Positions 1 to 7,624 of a stretch of 64,000 nt of DNA are shown piece by piece. The notes under the pieces are model-generated. The model was not told where the DNA came from. It searched no databases and worked only from the letters and a program-made list of their open reading frames with translations. Both the position numbers and the translations under genes were made by a program. The first letter of the stretch is position 1. Each line of letters opens with the position of its first letter. Source of the stretch: Cyanobacteria bacterium UBA3301 (GTDB lineage Bacteria; Cyanobacteriota; Vampirovibrionia; Gastranaerophilales; Gastranaerophilaceae); the NCBI GenBank assembly GCA_002361485.1, contig DESZ01000006.1, positions 62,001-126,000 of the forward strand. Reading direction: 5' to 3'.

Positions 1-749
1 ACAAATTGTCTGTGGTATTCTAAAAGTTCAGGATTCAGTGTTCTTTTACCTTCATCATCCCAAGGCTGAAACATTCTAATATCCTCCCAACCTTGAGGAG
101 TTTTAGGAATGCCGTTTTCTATTGCCATCAATTCAGGCTTTTCTTTATATAGTTGGTAAGACGCACAACTTGGCATATCAACCATTACATGCAAACCACG
201 TTTATGACATTCATCTACAAAAGCTTTAAATTGCTCTTTGTCAGAACGCGGATCGTTTTTGTCTACCAATACCGGGTCAATTTCTAATAAATCTTTTGGT
301 GAATACACAGAACCTGCAGTACCCATAGCATTTTCTTTACCCGGAGGGTTTATCGGAAGAAGATGAAGCGTGTTTACTCCTTGAGCTTTTATCTCATCCA
401 ATCGATCAATTGCGTTTAAAAACGTTCCTGGTTGCTCTGTTTCATCAATCCATTCATTGCCGTCTTTATCTTTCGCGTTAAACGTACGCGGAATCATTGC
501 AAGCATTTTAACACTATTTGTTAAGAATAATGTTCTTAAATCATTTTTATAATTTGTTGCAGGATTATTTTCTACGGGTTTTACAACAGGCGTATTAATT
601 ACAGCTTGATTTTCTAAAAATTGCGATATCAAATTTGAGCCAAAAGACGGTTGAGTATTTTGAGCGGTAAAACTATTTTGAGCCTGCAATTTATTTTTAA
701 AGGCTGTTATTTTTTGCGTAATTAAGTTTGAAGAAACACTGTTTATCAT
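1..749 (-). CDS. Alpha-amylase family (GH13) protein, 3' part beyond window
   Basis: The reading frame is open from an ATG at 749 to the window edge, giving 249 residues without the C-terminus. After a polar leader (residues 1-60, with a Pro-Ser-Phe-Gly at about 34-37) comes the start of an amylase-type TIM barrel: LHLLPINPPGK at 128-138, then a Gly-Thr-Ala-Gly-Ser-x-Tyr segment and a YSPKDLLEIDP strand. Region I, normally DxxxNH, reads VDMPSCASYQL (190-200), so this is a divergent GH13 member. No signal peptide is visible. The ATG overlaps the stop of the upstream gene (ATGA), so translation is probably coupled. A role in alpha-glucan or glycogen metabolism is likely, but the exact activity cannot be assigned because the catalytic part lies outside the window. 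Confidence 0.8.
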   Translation of the reverse strand, partial: MINSVSSNLITQKITAFKNKLQAQNSFTAQNTQPSFGSNLISQFLENQAVINTPVVKPVENNPATNYKNDLRTLFLTNSVKMLAMIPRTFNAKDKDGNEWIDETEQPGTFLNAIDRLDEIKAQGVNTLHLLPINPPGKENAMGTAGSVYSPKDLLEIDPVLVDKNDPRSDKEQFKAFVDECHKRGLHVMVDMPSCASYQLYKEKPELMAIENGIPKTPQGWEDIRMFQPWDDEGKRTLNPELLEYHRQF

Positions 750-3307
750 TGTTGTTTTGCCTCATACCTGTCTGTGTGCATATGTCCGAAGAAAAACTGA
801 GCTAATAACGTTATGCCAAGCAATCCTGCGCCAAATGCAGAGAAGAATTTTAACCATCTGTTACTGTTATAATGAGAGCGGAACAATTTAGTAAACATAT
901 CATCTAATGCATTTCCTAATTGTAAAAATTTTTCATTTGAAGTGCTGCCTACTTCTTTTCCGTCGACCAGATGGTTTTGTCTTACAAAATATTTATCTCC
1001 GCCAAAAATCCGCAATACATTCTTTCTCCATGCATCGAAATTTTCATAGAATAAAGAACCTTCTAAATTTCGTGAAGTATCAGGATGCAATTTTTCATTA
1101 TACATAAGCTTCATTGCTCGTTCGTAGAAATTTCTGTCATGCCCGTTTTCCGCAAGCATTTTGGAATCACGATGTCCAACGTATTTATTAACAACTTTTC
1201 CGTCTTTTATTTCCAATTCTGATTTATCAATATTTTCTGCACTCGGATTTAAGTCAGGGTTACGTCTTGAATAGAATTTAACCGCATAATCCGAGCTATG
1301 TCCGCCAAGCATTAAGCGTTTACACATTTCTACCAATTCTTCTTTTACTTCTCTTGGCAGACCCTCTAACGGAGTTTTTTCTGATTTTTCAAGTTCGGTA
1401 ATCCTTTTGAACATATCCAAAGCATTCATCATACGATAAAATGCACCTTTAACACCCTTTACCCTATCCATAACATAAGATAATTGAATATTTCTCAGAG
1501 ATGATTTGTCATTCGTTTCATATCCGAACAATCTTTGAAGTGTCGAATTCATTTTTAATTTTTGCAAAGGTTCCGATATCATTTCAAAAGCTGAATCTAC
1601 GCATTTTTTATATGTATTATCAGTATCAGCATTTTTGGTATTTATATCAATATTTGCAAAACGAGTTCTTTCTTCAATTTTTGACAATTTATCGCGTAAT
1701 GCTTTGATTACAGCTTCATAGCCGTCTTTATCGGAAACAATAGTCTCTATTTTTTCTCGGATTAAATTCCCAACTATTCTTTCGTCGTATCTGGTTTCTT
1801 TGACTTCTTTATTTGTTATGCCTAAAATCTTTAGCAAATCCTTTGAAATCAAATCGTTCCAACCGTTTGCGAGCCCTGTTTCAGGTGCCATTGCAGCTTT
1901 TAAATACGCATATTCATCAAGAACTGCAAGATGGCTTTTTAATTTTATCAATTCTGACGAAATACCTTTTATGTCTTTTACTGTCTGCTCGGTTAATTTA
2001 CTTGATGAAACAGATTTTAAGGCTTTTACAATATCCGCATTATGAGAGATATTTTGATTTGATGCTTTAAACTTTAACCTATTTTTAATTTCTTGAGATA
2101 CATCGCTTTGTTCAAGTTTAGCCTTACCAATATTTGAAATCACTCTTAAATACTGAGTGAAGTCATTTATTCCGTTCCTGACTCCGGAAGCTTCATCATA
2201 CAAACCGTTCCTTTGTAATTCCTGCGCCAAATCTTTTGCCGTAGGGACAACTTTATCAAGTACGGATTTATCTAACTTTAATTTTGAATAATCATCACCT
2301 ATTGCCTTTGAAATTCTTTCAAGTACGTCCGTTGTAATATCATATCCGCTATTTTGGCCAAGTATACGTTTTATATCTTTTCTTATAGCTTGTGATGTAA
2401 CCTTATCAAAATCTTGCGATAAATTGGAAGCTATCAAATCTATCATTTCTTTTGAAACATTTTTACCTTTATTTGTTTCTAAAATACTTTCAAGTTCAGA
2501 AACATTTGCAGAATAATCATATTTTTTAGCACTCTCATTAAATTTGTTCAACAAATCATTTGCCTTTTGCGCTAATTTTTTATCCTGATAATCTGATATA
2601 GGATGCTCTAAAGCATTACATATCAAAGCACTCATTATAGGAGTCGCAAACCCTGCCGTCAGCATCCATAAGGTATTATTTTGAAGCGCAATCTTGCGCA
2701 TTTTTTCTTGTATAAAATCTCTGCGATTTTTAATATCCCTAGGCACTCTCATTCTATCGCCGATTTTATTTATTTCTTCATCTGTATATAAATCCCAAGG
2801 TATAAATTGATGATCTAAAAATACAGGTTTCTTTGTATCATAATTGTCGCGGTATTGTTGTCTTATATTAAACCCGTGTATTAAATATGCCGGTAACTGA
2901 AGTGCCAATTTTGGCCAAATTTCCATTGCTCCAAAAAATGAACATAGCCCGACAAATTCCATGGCTTTGGTCAACGGGGTTTGACGTCTTGTTAAAAGAT
3001 AAGTTGCGATAGCAAGCCCGCCAAGTTTCATGCCTGCATCATTCAAACTACCTAATTCATTGTCGTTAGCTTTACCTTGCACAGAATGCTTGAGAGCATT
3101 TGCCTTATATTTTATATCCTTAAAAAATTCCGCAGGATAATCAAAAATTGTATTTCTTACCAAATGTCCGTTACTTGGTAAAGGCTTTATAAATGTTCGG
3201 TTCAAAAGTTCTTTATTAACATCAAAATTCTTCTTTGCATTATCTGAATTATATTGCTGCAAATTGGTTGAGTTATTTAAGTATGATTGAATAAGATTTG
3301 TTTTCAT
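746..3307 (-). CDS. Large lineage-specific membrane protein, unknown function
   Basis: This 853-aa protein matches no family I recognise. Residues 1-60 are polar and Asn/Gln-rich with no signal peptide. Hydrophobic segments lie at about 90-130 and 210-235, and one strong transmembrane helix sits near the C-terminus (about 825-845) followed by a short basic/His tail. The middle (240-800) is charged, mostly helical and coiled-coil-like. Its start codon shares one base with the stop of the upstream gene (TAATG) and its stop overlaps the next ATG, so the three genes ending in the GH13 enzyme are probably translated as a unit. Inference: a membrane-anchored scaffold peculiar to this lineage. Function unknown. 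Confidence 0.8.
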   Translation of the reverse strand: MKTNLIQSYLNNSTNLQQYNSDNAKKNFDVNKELLNRTFIKPLPSNGHLVRNTIFDYPAEFFKDIKYKANALKHSVQGKANDNELGSLNDAGMKLGGLAIATYLLTRRQTPLTKAMEFVGLCSFFGAMEIWPKLALQLPAYLIHGFNIRQQYRDNYDTKKPVFLDHQFIPWDLYTDEEINKIGDRMRVPRDIKNRRDFIQEKMRKIALQNNTLWMLTAGFATPIMSALICNALEHPISDYQDKKLAQKANDLLNKFNESAKKYDYSANVSELESILETNKGKNVSKEMIDLIASNLSQDFDKVTSQAIRKDIKRILGQNSGYDITTDVLERISKAIGDDYSKLKLDKSVLDKVVPTAKDLAQELQRNGLYDEASGVRNGINDFTQYLRVISNIGKAKLEQSDVSQEIKNRLKFKASNQNISHNADIVKALKSVSSSKLTEQTVKDIKGISSELIKLKSHLAVLDEYAYLKAAMAPETGLANGWNDLISKDLLKILGITNKEVKETRYDERIVGNLIREKIETIVSDKDGYEAVIKALRDKLSKIEERTRFANIDINTKNADTDNTYKKCVDSAFEMISEPLQKLKMNSTLQRLFGYETNDKSSLRNIQLSYVMDRVKGVKGAFYRMMNALDMFKRITELEKSEKTPLEGLPREVKEELVEMCKRLMLGGHSSDYAVKFYSRRNPDLNPSAENIDKSELEIKDGKVVNKYVGHRDSKMLAENGHDRNFYERAMKLMYNEKLHPDTSRNLEGSLFYENFDAWRKNVLRIFGGDKYFVRQNHLVDGKEVGSTSNEKFLQLGNALDDMFTKLFRSHYNSNRWLKFFSAFGAGLLGITLLAQFFFGHMHTDRYEAKQQ

Positions 3308-4314
3308 TATCCTACCACACTTTCTTTATTCTTATTCATAACATCGGATTCTTTTACTTTTGACGGTTTTTGCGTAATATGAATTGTATTTAATACTCCC
3401 AAAACAGTCAAAGCTAGCGCTGAAAATAAAAGAGTTTTTCCTGCATACTTTTCAAGCTTTGTATCTGCAATTTCAGGCTTGTAAAAATTTTTAGCGCTAT
3501 TTTTTATACTTTCGGCAAGGATTTTCATTGAATGCTTAAATTTCTCCGGTTCCCAAAATTTTAATGTAGCAGCATTAAAATACTCATCCCACGCATCCTG
3601 AAATGCTAAACCAACTCCGACAGCTGCCCATAAATATGAAGAAAGACTTCTTGCTAATGTTGATTTTACCAATACTTCTTTATATATAGGCTTTACCTCC
3701 TGATCGGAATCGTTCAAATCAGTTCCCAATCCATTACGTTTAGCTATTTTGTCATATTTTGCATTTAGTGATTTTTTATCTTTAGGCTCTCCGTATAATA
3801 AATCCCAACGGGTGAATTCAACGCTTTCTCCGACTTTATGATACTCATAACTTGTTAAATCAAAATCATCTTTATTTTCAGGTAATTGGTGATTTACTTT
3901 TAAATACGGAAGTTGCGTATCAATACCCGTAATCCACTTTACAGGTAAATTAACAAAGGATTTTGACCAAGATTTAAATAAGCCGTATAATAAAACCCCT
4001 AAAGCCATTTTCTTACCTAATTTTGCAGCCTCAGGCGCAACCTTATTGGAATAATTAAAAACTCCCATTAATGTTGCACTTCCTATAACATAAGGTACGG
4101 TTCCCATTGTTAAAAACTCATAAAAATCAGAATTAATACTCCCTTTCATACCTCTTGCCGGATATATTGTAAAGGCCTTTGTAAACTTATCAAGACCTAT
4201 CCTTGCTCTTGTGGAAAAATTGTTTTTTAACAGAGTATCCCCTTTCGGAATCTCCTTTTTAGTTTCCCCAAAATTTATATTTTTATTGCTGTGTACACTA
4301 ACCGGTAAAATCAT
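3307..4314 (-). CDS. Lineage-specific membrane protein, unknown function
   Basis: An open frame extends to a TTG at 4350, but the ATG at 4314 is preferred: it has CGGAG five bases upstream and gives a 335-aa protein with the short polar leader and Asn-Ile-Asn-Phe-Gly motif seen in neighbouring ORFans. Hydrophobic segments occur near residues 70-90, 105-120, 220-240 and 300-320. A charged loop (about 130-215) carries Trp-Asp-Leu-Leu-Tyr, resembling Trp-Asp-Leu-Tyr in the downstream 853-aa protein, so the two may be distant relatives. It is the first of three coupled genes leading to the GH13 gene and lies 84 bases after uppP. No function can be assigned. Confidence 0.75.
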   Translation of the reverse strand: MILPVSVHSNKNINFGETKKEIPKGDTLLKNNFSTRARIGLDKFTKAFTIYPARGMKGSINSDFYEFLTMGTVPYVIGSATLMGVFNYSNKVAPEAAKLGKKMALGVLLYGLFKSWSKSFVNLPVKWITGIDTQLPYLKVNHQLPENKDDFDLTSYEYHKVGESVEFTRWDLLYGEPKDKKSLNAKYDKIAKRNGLGTDLNDSDQEVKPIYKEVLVKSTLARSLSSYLWAAVGVGLAFQDAWDEYFNAATLKFWEPEKFKHSMKILAESIKNSAKNFYKPEIADTKLEKYAGKTLLFSALALTVLGVLNTIHITQKPSKVKESDVMNKNKESVVG

Positions 4315-4398
4315 GACAACTCCGCTTGATATTATTAGAATGCCTGTCAAAAAAAATTTTGTTATTTAAAGTTGAGTATTTTACATTTTTTAACAAAT

Positions 4399-5244
4399 TT
4401 ATTTAACTACAGAGAAAAAAATCATAGATGCTATTCCAACGATAATACAATACCATCCGAAAATATTTAATGAAAACTTTGAAATAAATTTCATAAAATA
4501 TTTTATACATAAATACCCTACTATTGCTGAAACCAAAGTCCCAACAACAATCGATACCCAATTATATCCGACAGCTTCGGATACATCAATTTTCATCAAA
4601 GGATACACCATAGATGCACCCAATATTATCGGTATACTCAATAAAAAAGAATATCTCGCTGCAGTCTCACGGTTCAAGCCTGTAAATAACCCTGTTGCAA
4701 TAGTCCACCCCGAACGCGAAAACCCGGGTAATACCGCTAAACCCTGTGCAATACCGACGCATATTGACTGTTTTAAGTTTAATTTATCAAATTTATCTTC
4801 ACGCTTTTTTGATAAATATTCACTAAAGAACAATACAAAGCCTGTCAAAATAAGTAATCCGCCCACAATTGACGGGTGGAAAACAAGGTGATTAGCCGCT
4901 TTTTCCAAAGGCAAAGCAAGCATAATAGTAATTATTGTTCCTAAAATTATGTATAAACCTAATTTTGATTTATCAGTCGAAAAATCCTTTGTTTTGCACG
5001 ATTCTATTAATGCATTACAAATATCAAAAACATCTTTTCTAAAAAATATCAATACAGCAATCAATGTACCTAAATGAAGCATAATATCCAAGAAAATTTC
5101 TTGTGTTGATTGCTCGGAAATCGGAATATCTTTTAAAATTTTATAAAAATTAGACGTAAAAACAAGGTGAGCAGAACTCGAAATCGGCAAAAATTCACTC
5201 AAACCCTGAACTATCCCCATTAATATTGATTGTATTATCGGCAT
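4399..5244 (-). CDS. uppP: Undecaprenyl-diphosphatase UppP (BacA)
   Basis: Integral membrane phosphatase that converts undecaprenyl diphosphate to the monophosphate, recycling the lipid carrier for peptidoglycan, O-antigen and other envelope polymers. At 281 aa it is normal in length for the family. The first signature, GLSEFLPISSSAHL, is at residues 14-27 with the essential Glu17, and the second, PGFSRSGWT, is at about 173-181. There are about eight hydrophobic helices. The ATG has AAGGAGTG just upstream. It lies downstream of the Kdo genes and queD, separated from queD by 95 bases that hold a small tandem repeat. Overexpression of family members is known to confer bacitracin resistance. Confidence 0.96.
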   Translation of the reverse strand: MPIIQSILMGIVQGLSEFLPISSSAHLVFTSNFYKILKDIPISEQSTQEIFLDIMLHLGTLIAVLIFFRKDVFDICNALIESCKTKDFSTDKSKLGLYIILGTIITIMLALPLEKAANHLVFHPSIVGGLLILTGFVLFFSEYLSKKREDKFDKLNLKQSICVGIAQGLAVLPGFSRSGWTIATGLFTGLNRETAARYSFLLSIPIILGASMVYPLMKIDVSEAVGYNWVSIVVGTLVSAIVGYLCIKYFMKFISKFSLNIFGWYCIIVGIASMIFFSVVK

Positions 5245-5263
5245 TATGCACTCCTTATATCGA

Positions 5264-5295
5264 TTGAAAGGTTGAACAGTTGAAAAGTTTAACGG
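5264..5295. repeat. Four degenerate 8-bp tandem repeats upstream of uppP
   Basis: TTGAAAGG, TTGAACAG, TTGAAAAG and TTTAACGG follow each other without spacers. The array lies 20-51 bases upstream of the uppP ATG, in the only sizeable gap of the kdsD-uppP gene run. The 8-bp period is seen directly; a role as regulatory site or slippage tract is inference. Confidence 0.6.
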
Positions 5296-5339
5296 TAAAA
5301 TCGCAAATAATAAAACTATTTAACATTTCGACCAAATAA

Positions 5340-5702
5340 CTATTCTTCCTCAAAATATGAACAACAAGAATTTTGTGTTTCCCAAACGGAAATTCTGCTT
5401 AATTGAACTATTTTTTCTTTCATTTTTGAATAAATGTAATAAGCTATCATTTCACTTGAAGGACTCTCACCCTTAAATTCAGGCAATTCGTTTATATCCT
5501 GATGGTCTAATGTTTCTAAAACAGCATTTAATTCTTTTTTCAAAACTTTATAATCTATTAAAATATTGCTTTTATCCAAAGCCTCCCCGCGAACGAATGC
5601 CTCAACCATCCAATTATGACCATGCTGATTTTCGCAAGCTCCGTCGTAATTCAGCAAATGATGTGCGGCTGAAAAAAATGCCTGTGTTTTAATTTCGTAC
5701 AT
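5340..5702 (-). CDS. queD: 6-carboxy-5,6,7,8-tetrahydropterin synthase (QueD/PTPS family)
   Basis: A 120-aa member of the 6-pyruvoyl-tetrahydropterin synthase family, the usual bacterial length for QueD, which makes 6-carboxytetrahydropterin for queuosine/7-deazaguanine tRNA modification. Zinc ligands are His14 (in FFSAAHHL), His27 and His29 (QHGHNW). Cys23 in ACENQHGH is the expected catalytic cysteine. LDHQDIN supplies the Asp/His pair and WETQ the pterin-anchoring Glu. It lies 11 bases after kdsC and is probably cotranscribed. No other queuosine gene is in the window, so assignment to QueD rather than another pterin synthase rests on the catalytic Cys and the length. Confidence 0.88.
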   Translation of the reverse strand: MYEIKTQAFFSAAHHLLNYDGACENQHGHNWMVEAFVRGEALDKSNILIDYKVLKKELNAVLETLDHQDINELPEFKGESPSSEMIAYYIYSKMKEKIVQLSRISVWETQNSCCSYFEEE

Positions 5703-5713
5703 ATTATCTCCTC

Positions 5714-6214
5714 TTATTCTTCATTTCTTTGCGAATCAAAAATAAAATCGCATAATTCTCTGACTGCGCCTTTGCCGCCTTCTTTTGAAGAAACAAAGTT
5801 GCAAATATTTTTCACTCTGTCAACCGCATCAGAAGGGCAAGCAGCTATCGCGACCTTTTCCAATACAGGAATATCAGGTTCGTCATCTCCCATATATGAT
5901 ACTTGAGAAAAATCAAGTTCATATTTTTGCATAATTGCCTCTAATATAGGTAATTTGTTTTTAACGCCCTGATAAACTTCAGAAAATCTTAAGTCTTGAG
6001 CTCTGCGTTCGACTGTTCCGTTTTTTCTGCCGGTAATTACGGCGGTCAAAAAGCCGTATTTTAACATTTTGGCCAACCCATGACCGTCTTTTGCATTAAA
6101 CGTTTTATATTCGACACCGTTTTCATCATAAGTAATACTGCCATCAGTCATAACGCCGTCAACATCGAATACAAGTAATTTAATATTTGAAGCCGTCTCT
6201 TTTAAATCTTTCAT
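5714..6214 (-). CDS. kdsC: 3-deoxy-D-manno-octulosonate 8-phosphate phosphatase KdsC
   Basis: HAD-superfamily phosphatase that releases phosphate from Kdo-8-phosphate in the synthesis of Kdo, the inner-core sugar of lipopolysaccharide. At 166 aa it has the compact, cap-less form that works as a tetramer. The nucleophile motif is VFDVDGVMTDG (residues 15-25), followed by ITGR in motif II and GDDEPD (motif IV) near residue 109. It begins three bases after the stop of kdsD, the gene for an earlier step of the same pathway. The small C-terminal extension after residue 150 is normal for the family. Confidence 0.93.
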   Translation of the reverse strand: MKDLKETASNIKLLVFDVDGVMTDGSITYDENGVEYKTFNAKDGHGLAKMLKYGFLTAVITGRKNGTVERRAQDLRFSEVYQGVKNKLPILEAIMQKYELDFSQVSYMGDDEPDIPVLEKVAIAACPSDAVDRVKNICNFVSSKEGGKGAVRELCDFIFDSQRNEE

Positions 6215-6217
6215 CTC

Positions 6218-7195
6218 TTACGCAACTCCTGCTCTTAACAGGTCATGAACGTGAATTACCCCTATCGGACTGTTATTTGCATCAACTACCGCCAATGCCG
6301 TAATTGAATATTTTTCCATTAAGTTCAAAGCGGATGCTGCATAAGCATCATCAGTTATACGTTTCGGATTTATTGTCATAACGTCTTTTACCGATAAACT
6401 TGAAGTATCAGAATATTTTATAACTGTTCTTCTGATATCACCGTCTGTTAATACTCCGATTAATTGTTTTGATGAATCTAAAATCATTGCCATCCCTAAT
6501 TTATATTCGGAAATTGTTTTTATAACACTTTGAAAACTTTCATTTTCGGAAACAATCGGCATTCTGTCTCCTGTTATCATCAAATCTCTGACTTTATAAG
6601 TCAGGCCTTTTCCCAACTTGCCTGATGGATGATACATTAGAAAATCTTCTTTAGTAAAGCCTTTTTTCTCCATCAAACAAACTGCCAAAGCATCACCCAT
6701 TGCTAATGTCGCTGTAGTACTTGCCGTTGGAGCTTTACCTAATGTATCAGCTTCTCTTTCTACCGAAATATCCAAAACTACATCGCTTGTTTTTGCCAAC
6801 GTTGATTCAACATTACCTGTCATACCAATCATTGGGCATCCGAAACGTTTAATTAACGGAAGCAAATTCATCAATTCCTGAGTTTCGCCGCTGTTTGATA
6901 TGGCAATAATAACATCATTACGGGTAATAACTCCCGAATCACCGTGGGTACTTTCGGCAGGGTGAAGGAAATAAGCAGGAGTACCTGTGGATGACATTGT
7001 TGCTGCAATTTTTTTACCTATAATTCCGGATTTTCCCATACCGGTAACTATTACTCTGCCTTTGCAGTTGTACAAAATATCGATTGCTTTGTCGAAATCT
7101 TCTCCGATATTGTCTTTTAATCTCAAAATTGAATTAGCTTCAATTTCCAATACTTCTTTTGCAGATTCGATAATTCTTGATAATGTCATTTCCAT
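6218..7195 (-). CDS. kdsD: Arabinose-5-phosphate isomerase KdsD (SIS + two CBS domains)
   Basis: Interconverts ribulose-5-phosphate and arabinose-5-phosphate, the first step to Kdo. The frame is open to a GTG at 7204, but the ATG at 7195 is better placed behind GAGGTGGG; this gives 325 aa. The N-terminal SIS domain has VTGMGKSGIIGKKIAATM and the substrate loop HPAESTHGDSG, and ISNSGET closes the sugar-binding site. Two CBS repeats occupy about residues 205-325. It heads the run kdsD-kdsC-queD-uppP. GutQ has the same architecture, but the adjacent kdsC supports the Kdo role. Confidence 0.94.
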   Translation of the reverse strand: MEMTLSRIIESAKEVLEIEANSILRLKDNIGEDFDKAIDILYNCKGRVIVTGMGKSGIIGKKIAATMSSTGTPAYFLHPAESTHGDSGVITRNDVIIAISNSGETQELMNLLPLIKRFGCPMIGMTGNVESTLAKTSDVVLDISVEREADTLGKAPTASTTATLAMGDALAVCLMEKKGFTKEDFLMYHPSGKLGKGLTYKVRDLMITGDRMPIVSENESFQSVIKTISEYKLGMAMILDSSKQLIGVLTDGDIRRTVIKYSDTSSLSVKDVMTINPKRITDDAYAASALNLMEKYSITALAVVDANNSPIGVIHVHDLLRAGVA

Positions 7196-7392
7196 ATATC
7201 CCACCTCATAATAACTTCAAAATGATTATACAATAAAATATAGTTTAATATATACTATCTTTACAATTTTTTAAGATTGCATAGATTACATAACTAATAA
7301 TATAGAAATACATTGAGAAATTGAAAAATTATATGTATTACGAATAATTCATACATATATACGATAAAAATTTTCAGATATTCATTAAAAAG

Positions 7393-7421
7393 TTGATTTA
7401 TATTTATACGAAATTTGTAAT
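7393..7421 (+). promoter_or_regulatory. Sigma-70-like promoter for the diguanylate cyclase operon
   Basis: TTGATT (7393-7398), a 17-bp spacer and TGTAAT (7416-7421), 36 bases upstream of the 55-aa gene. A 6-bp-arm hairpin or operator-like repeat AAAGTG-TTAT-CACTTT overlaps the expected start site (7426-7441). Match to consensus is 4/6 and 5/6. This is sequence evidence only. Confidence 0.55.
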
Positions 7422-7456
7422 AATTAAAGTGTTATCACTTTTATTGAGGACAGAAT

Positions 7457-7624
7457 ATGAATTTACACGAGCAATGTCTTTTACGTTATCTGAAAAATCC
7501 TGATGAATTATCATACGCTACTGAAATATTGAAACTTAATAATAAAATCTTGGAAGAAAAATTTGTATTAAAAAACATCCTTGCCAATCTCTCTATGTTA
7601 AACTATACTAATAACGTAGAATGA
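7457..7624 (+). CDS. Small 55-aa protein coupled to the diguanylate cyclase
   Basis: ATG at 7457 follows a good GAGGA site and the frame runs 55 codons to a TGA that overlaps the ATG of the next gene (ATGA). The protein is hydrophilic and helical, starting MNLHEQCLLRYLKNPDE, with a conserved-looking Leu/Asn pattern, no membrane segment and no cysteine cluster. The promoter, ribosome site and coupling to a CHASE2-GGDEF gene argue that it is real. It could modulate the cyclase, but no family is recognised. Confidence 0.6.
   Translation: MNLHEQCLLRYLKNPDELSYATEILKLNNKILEEKFVLKNILANLSMLNYTNNVE

Noticed and set aside
4315..4350. TTG start of the 335-aa membrane protein at 4350
   Set aside because: The downstream ATG at 4314 has a better ribosome site and gives the expected polar leader. 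The TTGACA at this spot has no matching -10 at the right distance.
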